64,000 nt of DNA, taken from Enhygromyxa salina (GTDB lineage: Bacteria > Myxococcota_A > Polyangia > Nannocystales > Nannocystaceae). The notes under the pieces are model-generated. The model worked only from the letters and a program-made list of their open reading frames with translations. It was not told the DNA's origin and searched no databases. The stretch lies in contig NZ_JMCC02000028.1 in the NCBI RefSeq assembly GCF_000737335.2, positions 14,298 to 78,297 on the forward strand, in the 5' to 3' direction. Position numbers and translations under genes: made by a program. This document shows positions 34,763-43,918 of the stretch, one piece after another; the stretch's first letter is position 1; the number at the start of each line of letters is the position of its first letter.

Positions 34763-35896
34763 TCATGGCCTGGCATTGGCGGCCTCGCCCTCGTTGGCGT
34801 GGGCCGGACCGCCGAGGTTGCTGGGCAGAGGACGCAGCGCGGTCTGGTGGCGCTCGGCGAGGCGACGCTCGGGGTCCTCTGGCTCGGGTCGGGCGAGGTA
34901 GGCGGTCCATAGCCGCAGCGCCCCGCTGGTCTCTTTGCGGACGGTCTTGGCGTAGGCGCGAACGTACAGGCGCTCGTGCAGGGGCATCGCGCTCTCGAGC
35001 GCGCGCAGCTGGCTGCCCTCGTCCCGATCGAGGGCGGTCTGCATGCGCACGCGGGCGCCGGCCTGATCCCCAGCCCGGTCGAGCACCAGCGCCAACACAT
35101 AGTAGGACGCGAGCCGATCGTTCTCGGGCGCGTCGATGAACGCGCGCTTGGCCAGGTCCAGCGCGGCGCCGAGGTTGCCAGCGTAGAGCTCGGTGAGCGC
35201 GAGCAGGCGGCGGAGCTTCCAACCTTCGACGCTGGCTCGCGCGAGCGAGCGCCCGAACGCTTTGCGGGCGCCAACGAGGTCACCCGTGGACAGCAGCGCC
35301 CGGCCGCGCCAGTACTCGAGCCCAAGGCTGCGCTTGTCGCGACGGCGGTGTTGCTCGGCGATCGCGGCGTCGATCCAGGCGAGGGCGTGGTCGCGGCTCT
35401 CGACCACGCCGGTCTCGATCACGCTCAAGTCGGTGGCCTCGTCGAGGCCCTCCGGGAGATCGAAGCGACGCAGGAGCTCGCTGCGGGCGGCCATTGCGAG
35501 CACCTCGGGGGCGTTGGGGCACTCGGTGGCCTGGATCGCCCAGCGATGGTTCTCGCGGTAGTTGTTGACGTCTTCGCCATAGCCAAACAGCTGGTTGAAG
35601 GCCTCGCTGGCGACGCTCGAGCAGCCCGTCCACGAGCGGCTGCCGGCCTGGGCCCAGACCGTGGCCGTGGCCTCGACGAGCGCGACCGGTGCGACTGGCT
35701 CGGCGTTGGCTTCTGGGCCGCTGGGTACGTAGCCGCCGTTGCCGATCTCTTCGGCGCGATCCCAGGCAGGGGGCGGCGGCCGAGGCGGAGCCGGCTTGGC
35801 CTGGCGCACGATCACCCTCTTGGCGTCGGCAGGGGTCCCGCTAAAGATCATCGACAGTCCGAACAGCAGCGGGAGCAGCAGCCGAGCGCGAGTCAC
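34763..35896 (-). CDS. Secreted TPR-like protein of unknown function
   Basis: 377 residues from a GTG at 35896. Cleavable signal peptide (MTRARLLLPLLFGLSMIFSGTPADA). A Pro-rich stretch (PAPPRPPPPAWD) is followed by a helical-repeat region with TPR-like units (GRALLSTGDLVGARKAFGRSLARA, YAGNLGAALDLAKRAFIDAP, YVLALVLDRAGDQAGARVRMQTAL). It is probably a periplasmic scaffold. A TAGCCT box 6 nt before the GTG supports this start. The last residues (LPSNLGGPAHANEGEAANARP) abut repeat B. No functional partner is evident. Confidence 0.78.
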   Translation of the reverse strand: MTRARLLLPLLFGLSMIFSGTPADAKRVIVRQAKPAPPRPPPPAWDRAEEIGNGGYVPSGPEANAEPVAPVALVEATATVWAQAGSRSWTGCSSVASEAFNQLFGYGEDVNNYRENHRWAIQATECPNAPEVLAMAARSELLRRFDLPEGLDEATDLSVIETGVVESRDHALAWIDAAIAEQHRRRDKRSLGLEYWRGRALLSTGDLVGARKAFGRSLARASVEGWKLRRLLALTELYAGNLGAALDLAKRAFIDAPENDRLASYYVLALVLDRAGDQAGARVRMQTALDRDEGSQLRALESAMPLHERLYVRAYAKTVRKETSGALRLWTAYLARPEPEDPERRLAERHQTALRPLPSNLGGPAHANEGEAANARP

Positions 35897-35902
35897 TGCG
35901 TC

Positions 35903-35908
35903 AGGCTA
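35903..35908 (-). promoter_or_regulatory. -10-like hexamer TAGCCT (leaderless type)
   Basis: TAGCCT, 6-nt spacer, GTG at 35896. Confidence 0.45.
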
Positions 35909-36019
35909 CCACCGCGACCTGGCGCTGTCTTTTGCGAGCAGCCAGCTCCCGGCAGCCCGACGCCGGCTGGGTTCGTCAGAAAGTTGACCGCTCGCTCTGA
36001 GCTGGAACACTCGCGCGAG

Positions 36020-36613
36020 ATGGGCACGTCGCCAGGCAAGCGTTCGCCGCGCAAAACAGGCGCAAACACGGCTGGGCGGGCAGGCTCGGGCGGATCCGCT
36101 GGTGCGAGCGCGCGTGAACCTGGAGTTCCGATGGTCGATCCCGAGACGGTCGCGGCCGTCCGCCAGGCGACCGCTCACGGCGCACACGTGGTCGTGACCG
36201 CGGTGACCACCGCGTGGCGCGGCGTTGCGTGGGGTGCGACCGTCAGTGCCAAGTGGTTGTGGCCCCGGTTGTCGGCGCTCACGCTGCTGGTCGCTGGTGC
36301 GTCTTGGCGCGGGCTCGGGACCGCGACGCGCTGGCTGTGGACCCAGCGCAGCGGCGTCGCGCGGGTCGGGCATCGCGGGCTGTGGTGGGGAGCGCTGGCG
36401 ATCCTGGTGCTCGTCGGGCGGGCGTTGCTCAGCGCCGACGGGGATCCGGAGCTGATCGAGGTCGCCACGCTGTGGTTGGGCGCGGGGCTGGCGATGTCCG
36501 TGCTGGTGCTGCTTGGCGCGCCGGAGAAGCGCATGCGGGTGGCCGCGTTCGCGCTTGCGAGCGGACACGGGTCGCTGGGCCTGCTCGCCTGGATCGCCGC
36601 CGCGACGGTGTAG
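36020..36613 (+). CDS. Small integral membrane protein, hypothetical
   Basis: 197 residues from the ATG at 36020; an internal ATG at 36131 (MVDPETVAAVRQA) is a credible alternative. The first 37 residues are Ser/Gly/Arg-rich. Hydrophobic segments lie around WPRLSALTLLVAGASW, GLWWGALAILVLVGRALL, TLWLGAGLAMSVLVLLG and GSLGLLAWIAAAT. No family recognised. It is divergent from the gene ending at 35896 and convergent with fabH, 15 bp from its 3' end. Confidence 0.55.
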   Translation: MGTSPGKRSPRKTGANTAGRAGSGGSAGASAREPGVPMVDPETVAAVRQATAHGAHVVVTAVTTAWRGVAWGATVSAKWLWPRLSALTLLVAGASWRGLGTATRWLWTQRSGVARVGHRGLWWGALAILVLVGRALLSADGDPELIEVATLWLGAGLAMSVLVLLGAPEKRMRVAAFALASGHGSLGLLAWIAAATV

Positions 36614-36628
36614 CGACCGCCTGCTGGC

Positions 36629-37612
36629 TCAGGTTCGCAAGACCGCGCCCGCCCAGGTCAGGCCGGTCCCGAACGCCGCCATCGCAACAGTGGAGCCGTC
36701 GGGCATGCGCCCAGCTTCGCGGGCTTCGTGGATGGCGATCGGGATCGTCGCCGCCGACATGTTGCCGTAGCGATCCACGATCGAGATCATCTTCTCGACT
36801 GGAACGTCCAGGCGCTGTCGACAGGCCTCCATGATCCGCATGTTGGCTTGATGCGGAATCAGCAGATCGACGTCGGCCGCGGTCAGATTGGCCGACGCGA
36901 GCGCGGCCTTGCTGGCCGCGGTCATGGCCCGGACCGCGTGGCGAAACACGGTGTTGCCCTTCATCTGCACCATGTGCAGGCCGTCTTTCACGGTCTGCTC
37001 GGTCGCGGGGGTCCGGGTGCCACCGGCGGGCAGATACAGGATCGGCGCGAGGCTGCCGTCGGCGCCCCAGTTGGACGAGAGCAGGCCGACGTCTTGCTCG
37101 CAGGACTCGATGACGGCCGCGCCAGCGCCGTCGCCAAACAGCACGCAGGTGCTGCGGTCGGTCCAGTCGACGACCTTGCTCATGACCTCACACCCGACCA
37201 CGCCGATCCGCTTGCCCGAGCCGGCCACGAGCATGCAAGCCGCGACCTCGAGGGCGTACAGAAAGCCCGAGCAGCCGGCGGCGACGTCGAACGCCGGCAT
37301 CCCACGGATCCCCAGCTCGTTTTGGATCCAACAGCCGGTCGAGGGAAACAGGGTGTCGGGGGACGAGGTCGCGACGACGATCGCGTCGAGGTTGGCGGTT
37401 TGCATGCCCGCGCGCTCGCAGGCGTTGGCGAGGGCGCGGGCACCCAGGGTCGCGGACGAGGTCTCGGCGTCGGCGATGTGGCGCTGCTTGATCCCGGTGC
37501 GCTCGGTGACCCACTCGTCCGAGGTGTCGACCAACTTCGCGATGTCGAAGTTGGTCATGATCCGCTGTGGGACCGCCATGCCGGTGCCGAGAATCTTGAA
37601 GCGTTTCACCAC
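36629..37612 (-). CDS. fabH: FabH, beta-ketoacyl-ACP synthase III
   Basis: 327 residues from a GTG at 37612. Catalytic triad: Cys114 (DVAAGCSGF), His254 (LIPHQANMR), Asn284 (RYGNMSAA). The DEWVTERTGIKQRHI segment near the N-terminus is typical. It condenses acetyl-CoA or branched-chain acyl-CoA with malonyl-ACP to start fatty-acid chains. It is alone here: the other fab genes are not adjacent, and the acyl carrier protein is at 1.3 kb. Specificity for branched starters cannot be judged. Confidence 0.95.
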   Translation of the reverse strand: MVKRFKILGTGMAVPQRIMTNFDIAKLVDTSDEWVTERTGIKQRHIADAETSSATLGARALANACERAGMQTANLDAIVVATSSPDTLFPSTGCWIQNELGIRGMPAFDVAAGCSGFLYALEVAACMLVAGSGKRIGVVGCEVMSKVVDWTDRSTCVLFGDGAGAAVIESCEQDVGLLSSNWGADGSLAPILYLPAGGTRTPATEQTVKDGLHMVQMKGNTVFRHAVRAMTAASKAALASANLTAADVDLLIPHQANMRIMEACRQRLDVPVEKMISIVDRYGNMSAATIPIAIHEAREAGRMPDGSTVAMAAFGTGLTWAGAVLRT

Positions 37613-38034
37613 GTCGTCCTGCCCTCGCGGGCGATATAAGCGGCCGGATGCCAGCTTGGCCAGGCGTAGTCGGGGAATTCACGCCGTCGTGGGCGTGACG
37701 ACGCGAGTGCGCGGGGGTTCGCAGCGTGGAGCGAAAGGGGGTGCGCGGCGATAGCTACGCGGCGACGTGGGGCTCTCACGATCCGCGCTGATCCGGCGTC
37801 GGTATCGGGCAATTTGTTTCACCGCCACAGCGCACATTGGAGGCGCGTGGGTGGTCCTCGGTGAATGCGATTCATTCGCGGGCGTGCGCGCGCGCGTGGA
37901 TCCGGTCTGACACCAGCCGCGGGCGCGCGCTGTCGAATTGTCACCGCTCGCTGCGAATACCCTGCGTAAACGAGCTGTGAGCCGGGTGTCGTCGTTCGAT
38001 CGGAGTGGGTACACGCCTTGCACAACCGCCGCGC
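37613..38034. other. Intergenic region upstream of fabH and the PDZ-like gene
   Basis: About 420 bp between divergent genes. No convincing coding frame. A small palindrome gaatgcgattcattc lies at 37863-37877, and an alternating gcgcgcgcg stretch is near 37888-37895. No clear promoter for either gene. Confidence 0.5.
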
Positions 38035-38664
38035 ATGCACGCATCGAGCAGCATCCGTCGCAAGGCCCCCTTCCTTCCATGGTTCGCGGCCCTCCTCCTC
38101 GGCGCTAGCGCCCACGCAGGATGGTTGATCCACGAGCTCCGCAGCGATCACCAACCCGAGCACCCTGCCAGCTTGATCGTGCATGTCGACGCACGATCCC
38201 AGCCAGACAGCCTATCTATCCGTCAGCAGTCGCGCGAGCAGACGCGGACCCGCCCGGCGACGTCGCCACGCTGCCGCCACGCCCAGGTTGATCCACACCC
38301 TGCCGATCCGACGCCGCTCAATCTCGACATCTGGGTGCAGCGGACCGATCGCTACGCGTACACGATCGATCGCCGCGTCCTCGACGAGGCCCCGCTCGGA
38401 CCAGTCGACGCCGACCTCGCGCGGATCGGCGTCGTCGCCAAGACCTTGGCCAAGGCCCGCGACGCGGCGATGTCGACCGCGAGCGCAGGCGAGCCGATCG
38501 AGCTGCGCAACATCCACGCAGGCACACCGCTCTGGCTGCTGGGGCTGCGCACGGGGGATCGGCTGCTGGCGATCTGGACCAGCGGCGAACCCGAGCTCGA
38601 GCACATCGAGCTCTCGATCGAGCGGCGCGGCCGGGCCTTGGCGCTCAGCTACGAGCTGATCTGA
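38035..38664 (+). CDS. Membrane-anchored PDZ-like protein (GspC-like C-terminus)
   Basis: 209 residues from the ATG at 38035. A short cytoplasmic stretch, one TM helix (FLPWFAALLLGASAHAGWLIH), a Pro/Arg-rich linker and a C-terminal PDZ-like domain: ELRNIHAGTPLWLLGLRTGDRLLAIW, ending ERRGRALALSYELI. This domain order matches type II secretion protein C-like and similar inner-membrane PDZ proteins. No secretion genes are nearby. The metallophosphoesterase follows 31 bp downstream. Confidence 0.65.
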   Translation: MHASSSIRRKAPFLPWFAALLLGASAHAGWLIHELRSDHQPEHPASLIVHVDARSQPDSLSIRQQSREQTRTRPATSPRCRHAQVDPHPADPTPLNLDIWVQRTDRYAYTIDRRVLDEAPLGPVDADLARIGVVAKTLAKARDAAMSTASAGEPIELRNIHAGTPLWLLGLRTGDRLLAIWTSGEPELEHIELSIERRGRALALSYELI

Positions 38665-38695
38665 CCCGACAGTAGCTTTTTCGCCAAGTTGGCGT

Positions 38696-39985
38696 ATGCA
38701 GCCGATGCTCGATCGGAGCGCACCCAGCGTCCGATCCACGCCCGGCATCATGACCCTCTCCACCGTGTTGTTCTTCGGCGTGTTCTTGTGCCTGTGGGCG
38801 CTCATGCACGTCTGGGTCGGTCGGCGCCTGATCGTTCGCGGCCGCGAGTACCCCGCTTGGGTGCGGCGGATGATCGTGGGCGTGCTGGTCTCGCTGGCGA
38901 TCGTCCCGGTGCTCGCGGTGTTCGGTCGCCGGCTCGAGATCGTCAACGAGCTGGGCGTCCTTCAGTGGATTGGCTTCGTGTTCATGGGCGTGTCGACCTT
39001 GCTGATCGCGCTGACGATGATCGTCGACACGCCGCGGCTGGTCGCCCAGGGCGGCCTCGCGCTGCGCAAGCGCTGGCGAGCCACCCAAGACCGGCTGGAT
39101 CCGCGAGCAAGCGACGCCCAGCCAGACAACGGGCCCGGCCTTGGGTCCCCGCCGCGCCGCCAGTTCTTCGCCGACATCGCCAACTATGGGATCGTCGGTG
39201 GCGCCGTGGGCCTCTCGGTCGTGGGCTTCGCCGAGGCCCGGCGGGTCCCACGGGTCGTGAGGGTCAACGTCCCGATCCAAGATCTGCATCCCGACCTCGA
39301 CGGCCTGCGCATCGTCCAGCTGACCGACGTGCACATCGGCCCAACCATCCGCGGGACCTGGCTCGACCAGGTCGTCGACGTTGCGAATTCACTCGAGCCC
39401 GATCTGGTCGCGCTGACTGGCGACTTCGTCGATGGCTTCGTCGATGATCTGGGCCCCGAGCTTGGCGGGCTGTCCAAGCTTCGCGCCCAGCACGGGGCGT
39501 TCTTCGTGACCGGAAACCACGAGTACTACTGGGACGGCCCGGCCTGGTGCGCGGCGATCGACGCCCTTGGCCCGACGGTGCTGAACAACGAGCACCGACT
39601 GATCGAGCGAGGCGCGGCCCGGCTGTTGCTCGCGGGCGTGACGGATCTCGGCGCCGGTCGCCACGAGCCCGCGCACGCGTCGGACCCCGCCAAAGCCAAG
39701 GCCAACGCGCCCGCCCACGACCTCGCCGTGTTGCTCGCGCACCAGCCCCGCAGCGTGTACGGGGCCGCGAAGGCAGGCTTTGATCTGCAGCTGTCAGGCC
39801 ACACGCACTCGGGCCAGTACTTCCCGATGAGCTTGATGATCCACCTGATGCAGCCCTACGTGCACGGGCTCGCGCGGCATGACGACATGCAGATCTACGT
39901 GAGCGCGGGGACCGGCTACTGGGGGCCGCCCAACCGCGCGGGGTCGCCCTCGGAGATCACCTTGCTGACCCTGCGGCGCGCGTGA
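38696..39985 (+). CDS. Membrane-anchored metallophosphoesterase (YaeI/YkuE-like)
   Basis: 429 residues. Four hydrophobic segments in the first 110 residues, then a Tat-like RRQFFADIANYG stretch (about 150), then the calcineurin-like domain: DVHIGP, GDFVDG, GNHEYYW, and GHTHSGQ, giving the di-metal ligands. The enzyme is likely a phosphodiesterase facing the periplasm, as in YaeI/YkuE proteins (which act on UDP-diacylglucosamine-like or other lipid substrates). The exact substrate is not evident. An ATG at 38750 is an alternative start. Confidence 0.9.
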   Translation: MQPMLDRSAPSVRSTPGIMTLSTVLFFGVFLCLWALMHVWVGRRLIVRGREYPAWVRRMIVGVLVSLAIVPVLAVFGRRLEIVNELGVLQWIGFVFMGVSTLLIALTMIVDTPRLVAQGGLALRKRWRATQDRLDPRASDAQPDNGPGLGSPPRRQFFADIANYGIVGGAVGLSVVGFAEARRVPRVVRVNVPIQDLHPDLDGLRIVQLTDVHIGPTIRGTWLDQVVDVANSLEPDLVALTGDFVDGFVDDLGPELGGLSKLRAQHGAFFVTGNHEYYWDGPAWCAAIDALGPTVLNNEHRLIERGAARLLLAGVTDLGAGRHEPAHASDPAKAKANAPAHDLAVLLAHQPRSVYGAAKAGFDLQLSGHTHSGQYFPMSLMIHLMQPYVHGLARHDDMQIYVSAGTGYWGPPNRAGSPSEITLLTLRRA

Positions 39986-40034
39986 GGCCCAGGTCTCGAA
40001 GGTGACCTTCGTACTCGTCGCTGAAGCTCGGTCT

Positions 40035-40679
40035 TCATGGTTCCTCCGCTGGAAACCATTTCCGCAGCGCGGCGATTAGCTCCCGCACCGCGGGGTCCTG
40101 GCAGCGGCCTACGGCGACCCGCGACGCGACCTTTCGGTAGAGTGCCGCCGAGCGTTTGACCTTGCGCGCGCCGTTGCGGACGGCCCACGTTGCGGCTTCC
40201 TTGGGTCGCGCTGGCTTGGTTGCACCTTCGTCGAGCCAGCCCGCTGCGACCAAAGCCGGCTGCAGTTGCGTCCAGGATTCCCAGCCCATGGCCATCGCCG
40301 AGTGCGGCGAGTCGGACCACAACCAAACATCGGCCGCCGGCCGGACCACGAGGCTCAACCCGATCGGCGGTGGCCATCCCGCTCGCGTCAGCTGGGTGTC
40401 GAGGTGGGCCGCGATCTTTGCGGCCCCCGGGCTACCCGGAAATTGTTCGTCGATGACGACAGCGGCGTGGCGATACTCCCCCATGAACGGCCGCAGCAAC
40501 TCCTCGGCGCGGGTGTGCAAGCCACAGTCGTTTTGCCCCTTGGCCACGCGGATATCGCTGCGCCCGTCAAATTCGAACGCTCGGCAGCCCACAATGCGGT
40601 CGAGAGCATCGCGCTCGAGAAATCCGCCGAGCGCCGCACCCATTTGGCCGTCGGCGACCAACAACAGTAGCTCTCTCAT
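40035..40679 (-). CDS. Partner protein of the AAA ATPase, possible TOPRIM-like nuclease
   Basis: 214 residues from the ATG at 40679, overlapping the ATPase stop codon (ATGA). Strand-like sequence with acidic residues (LLLLVADGQ, Asp10; AAVVIDEQFPG, Asp77-Glu78) is the kind of layout seen in TOPRIM/DUF4276/RloB-like proteins that accompany OLD-type or AAA ATPases, but the classic Glu and DxD are not all present. The C-terminus is helical (EAATWAVRNGARKVKRSAALYRKVASR). I can only suggest that it is the effector of a two-gene system. Confidence 0.6.
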   Translation of the reverse strand: MRELLLLVADGQMGAALGGFLERDALDRIVGCRAFEFDGRSDIRVAKGQNDCGLHTRAEELLRPFMGEYRHAAVVIDEQFPGSPGAAKIAAHLDTQLTRAGWPPPIGLSLVVRPAADVWLWSDSPHSAMAMGWESWTQLQPALVAAGWLDEGATKPARPKEAATWAVRNGARKVKRSAALYRKVASRVAVGRCQDPAVRELIAALRKWFPAEEP

Positions 40680-41968
40680 TCGAACACACCCGCCGCGAAC
40701 AGGCTGCCGAGATCGATGCCGCCCTTCCACGTGGCCAGACGCGGGTGACTGGGGCCGGTGAGAACCTGCGCGCCGCCGTTCCGACCCAAGCGTGTGATCA
40801 GGAGCTCCTCGAGTTCGCTGTCAGCGAGCACGACCGGCGAGTGCGTCGACACGAGCACCTGGCTGTCGTAGAGCGACCGCAGCGACAGCATGATGGCCTC
40901 CGTTGCCTGGGGGTGGATGCTGTTTTCGGGTTCCTCGACCACCAGCAGCTGCGGAGGGTCAGGCACATAGGCCAGGGACGTCAACGCGAGGATCCGCAAG
41001 GTGCCTTCCGAGAGGCCGCTCGATGTGACCTCGAACCCGCCCTCGTAGCCAACCCGAAAGTAGACATGGTGGTCCTCTTCGCGCTCGCGCAACTCGATCG
41101 ACACCACCTGCGGCAGCGCCGTGCGGACGTGCGCGACCCAGTCGGCGAATTGCTCGGGGTCCTGGTTTTGCAGCCGCAGGATCAACCAAGGAAGGTTCTC
41201 ACCCGAGGACATCAACGGCTTGGGCAGGCCTGGGGGGCTTGCACGGCGCAGGGTGGCCCAGTTGGGGTCGAAGAACACCGCGCCGGTCTGCAGGTGCTCG
41301 AGCAACCACCGGCCCGCGCCGAACTCCGCGGGAGGTTCGAGCTCGAGGCGTGTCAGGGCCAGACGCGTGCGGTCGATCTGCGTCTCGCGCTGGATCGCGT
41401 CCGCGAGCTCGGGAGTGAGGCTGACTGCCGACGCGGCCGCGTCGTGGACGTGATCTCGGCGGATGATGAAGCGCCAATCCTGCTGCTCGGTGCTCTCCCC
41501 CTGCACGGGCAGGCGCCGTTCTTCGTAGGCTTGTCCAGCCGCGAACGCAAACAAGTACTCGCTCTCGACCTCGAGCTGGCGCCCATCGTGGACCGTGAGC
41601 CGAAGCTCATAGCGAAGGTGCGTTGGCAGGCGTGCAGGATCGCTCTGCACAGCCTTGGGCGCTGCGTTCCCGAGTGCCTGTGCATGGCGCTGGGGGAGCT
41701 TGGCTTCGACCGCGAGCACGAAGCTGTGTTGTTGGCCGCGAAACGAGAGCTCGCCCAGGGAGGTTGCCCGGGGCCCACGCTGGGGCAGACGCTCCAAGAA
41801 CGCAGCCGCGACGTTTCGAGCCCGCAGTAGATCCCCGAGCAGCACCGGGATATCGAGCAGGGTCGTCTTGCCCGAGCCATTCGAGCCCGCGATAATCCGA
41901 AACGCATCCAGCGGCACCGCGACGCTCTCGAAGCAGCGATAGTTCTGGGCCTCGATGCGGGTGATCAT
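40676..41968 (-). CDS. AAA family ATPase (SMC/OLD-like, AAA_21 type)
   Basis: 430 residues from the ATG at 41968. Start of fold MITRIEAQNYRCF; Walker A GSNGSGKTT (28-36); ABC-type signature LSEGTLRILAL; Walker B LLVVEEPENSIHP; and a late STHSPVVL (H-loop). This is the compact ABC/SMC-type ATPase of OLD, RloA, AriA and similar proteins. It overlaps the small downstream gene by 4 bp. Such pairs are often antiphage or toxin-antitoxin-like systems, but neither protein is a close match that I can name from sequence alone. Confidence 0.88.
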   Translation of the reverse strand: MITRIEAQNYRCFESVAVPLDAFRIIAGSNGSGKTTLLDIPVLLGDLLRARNVAAAFLERLPQRGPRATSLGELSFRGQQHSFVLAVEAKLPQRHAQALGNAAPKAVQSDPARLPTHLRYELRLTVHDGRQLEVESEYLFAFAAGQAYEERRLPVQGESTEQQDWRFIIRRDHVHDAAASAVSLTPELADAIQRETQIDRTRLALTRLELEPPAEFGAGRWLLEHLQTGAVFFDPNWATLRRASPPGLPKPLMSSGENLPWLILRLQNQDPEQFADWVAHVRTALPQVVSIELREREEDHHVYFRVGYEGGFEVTSSGLSEGTLRILALTSLAYVPDPPQLLVVEEPENSIHPQATEAIMLSLRSLYDSQVLVSTHSPVVLADSELEELLITRLGRNGGAQVLTGPSHPRLATWKGGIDLGSLFAAGVFE

Positions 41969-42178
41969 GCGCGAGGCTCCGAGCGCTCGGCGCGAGGCAG
42001 GTGCTTGACCGGCTTCGCAGCGACAGAGCGTTTCGTGGGCGCAGCCATGAGGTTGTGGGTGCCGATTGTAGGCCAGCCACAAACGGGGAGCCAGGCTGGC
42101 TGAAGGCGCCGGGCATCGGGGGCCATTTGATCACCTGGCGGGCATCGCGTCGCTTTGTCGCGTGAACCCTGCACGGGC

Positions 42179-43168
42179 TCAGCCGCCGCCATTTTGTAGC
42201 AAGATCGAGTACATGTCGAGCAACGACTTGAAGTCGGCGATCGGCCCGAGCTCGGGGTCGCCACCCACGAGCTGCACGAACGCCAAGTTCGTCGCAAACC
42301 CAAACGCGTAGTCGCCCTCGAACCACCGGATGTCGGCCCCAAGCGCCTGCTTGTATGCGGCGACGGTCTCGACGATCGCCGGGACCGGCCGCGACAAGAA
42401 GCACAGCAGCGCGACCTCGTCGTACTCGCTGGCCGCGATCTTCTGCCCGGCGTGCTCGAACGCGCTGACCAACGCCAAGAAGCGCTCGCTCAGCGCGGGC
42501 GCAGGCAAGTGGTCCGAGGCCAACATCGCCAGCAGGTTGCTGGCGGTCTGCAGCGGGTCACCGCGCCCACGGCCACCCGCGCGCAGGCCCTCGTAGATGT
42601 CGTGGGCATACTGGGCGAGCTGCTGTGGAGTGCCGGCCCGGGTCGTCAACAACGCGCAGGCGGGGAAGTCTTCGGGCCCGGTCAGCACCCAGTGGTGCTG
42701 CTTCATGGCCTCGTAGATGTCGCGCATGCGCTGGACTTGCTCGTCGCTGATCGGCGCCCCGTCGCCCAGCGTGCGCATGACCAACACCGCGATGAACTCG
42801 TAGACGGGAGCCCAGCGCAGCCCGAGCGCGCGCATGATCTTTCGGACCCGCTTGGTCTCGTCGAGCAGGGCGTCTGGGGTGTCGTCGTGGCGGACCAAGG
42901 CCACGGCGAACATCAAGTGCAGCTGCGGCGCGAAGCCGACGCGCCAGGGCATGAGCTGCTGAAATTGCTTGGCGGTCTCGCGCAGCTGCGTGGCGATCTG
43001 CGCGGGCTCACCGGGGACCAACACCAAGCTGGCGGCGGCGAAGCGCTGGGCGCTTCGGTCACCGAACATGCCCCGGGTCGGCTCCAGCGCAGCATCCAGC
43101 GCGAAGAAGCGCGCGACGGGTTCGCGCAGGTGCTCGTCTTGCTCGGCGTCGTGGCTGCGAAACGGCAT
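42179..43168 (-). CDS. DUF4003-like protein
   Basis: 329 residues, all-helical in appearance, without signal or TM segments. The pattern LVRHDDTPDALLDETKRVRKIMRALGLRWAPVYEFIAVLVMRT and the repeated ATPQQLAQYAHDIYEGLR-like segments resemble DUF4003 proteins, whose function is not known. It starts 3 bp after the stop codon of the outer-membrane barrel gene, so the two are co-transcribed. Confidence in the family is moderate. Confidence 0.6.
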   Translation of the reverse strand: MPFRSHDAEQDEHLREPVARFFALDAALEPTRGMFGDRSAQRFAAASLVLVPGEPAQIATQLRETAKQFQQLMPWRVGFAPQLHLMFAVALVRHDDTPDALLDETKRVRKIMRALGLRWAPVYEFIAVLVMRTLGDGAPISDEQVQRMRDIYEAMKQHHWVLTGPEDFPACALLTTRAGTPQQLAQYAHDIYEGLRAGGRGRGDPLQTASNLLAMLASDHLPAPALSERFLALVSAFEHAGQKIAASEYDEVALLCFLSRPVPAIVETVAAYKQALGADIRWFEGDYAFGFATNLAFVQLVGGDPELGPIADFKSLLDMYSILLQNGGG

Positions 43169-43171
43169 GCC

Positions 43172-43888
43172 TCAGCGACCCCAGTAGTACCCAAACCAGA
43201 TGCCCAACAACAAGGTGTTGCTCATGGGTCGGCCCTTGGCCGCGGGCGTGAACCCCCGCCAGCCCAGCTCGGGGCCGACCACCCAACCGCCCGGCCGCCG
43301 CGGGCGTGTTCGCTCGGCGTTCGGGAAGAACTCATAGCGCACGCTGCCCATGAAGCGCGGGCCCCCCACGCCGCCTCGTTCATCGGTGCGGTCATCGGTG
43401 ATCAGCCCAGCGCCAAACCCAAACCCGCCGCGAAACGAGAACGGGTAGCGCGGCACCGGATAGAAGCCCAGCTCGACCAGCAGGCCGCCCTTCATGAAGA
43501 AGGTGTGCTGGCCAAAGTAGAAGCCGCCGCTCGCGTCGAGGCCGATCGTCATCCACGGAAACACGGCCTGGCCGAGGCGCAGGGACCCGCCGCCGCCCGG
43601 CAGCGCCATGCTGTGTGGAACCGGGAGGTTCGGCGAGTAGGCCCAGCTCAGCGCCGGCCAGATCGTCATGCCAAAGTAGGTGCCGGAGATCCTGGGTGGT
43701 TGCTCGGGCGCGGCAGCGCCGGGTGCCGTGATCTGTGTTGACGCCTCGGTGCCCCCCGACCCCGCGGGTTCGCTCGGCCCCTCGACCGCGCTCGCAGGGG
43801 CTGGAGCTGACGCCGCCGCGAGCTTCGGACTCGCCCAGCTCAAAGCGAGCGCGCCGACCATCCAAGCCGCTCGGGGGCGATGCCGCAC
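43172..43888 (-). CDS. Outer-membrane beta-barrel protein
   Basis: 238 residues from a GTG at 43888; the start is supported by a TATACT box 6 nt upstream. A cleavable signal peptide (WMVGALALSWASPKLAAASA) is followed by an Ala/Pro/Gly-rich stretch. Alternating aromatic or hydrophobic and polar beta strands come next (TYFGMTIWPALSWAY, FPWMTIGLDASGGFYFG, GGFGFGAGLITDD, PRFMGSVRYEFFPN), ending in a terminal aromatic strand (LLLGIWFGYYWG). This is a barrel of about eight strands. Function unknown. Confidence 0.75.
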   Translation of the reverse strand: MRHRPRAAWMVGALALSWASPKLAAASAPAPASAVEGPSEPAGSGGTEASTQITAPGAAAPEQPPRISGTYFGMTIWPALSWAYSPNLPVPHSMALPGGGGSLRLGQAVFPWMTIGLDASGGFYFGQHTFFMKGGLLVELGFYPVPRYPFSFRGGFGFGAGLITDDRTDERGGVGGPRFMGSVRYEFFPNAERTRPRRPGGWVVGPELGWRGFTPAAKGRPMSNTLLLGIWFGYYWGR

Positions 43889-43894
43889 GGCCGG

Positions 43895-43900
43895 AGTATA
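43895..43900 (-). promoter_or_regulatory. -10-like hexamer TATACT (leaderless type)
   Basis: TATACT, spacer ccggcc, GTG at 43888. This is the closest match to TATAAT in the set. Confidence 0.6.
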
Positions 43901-43918
43901 GGTGCGCGCGCGCAAGCG

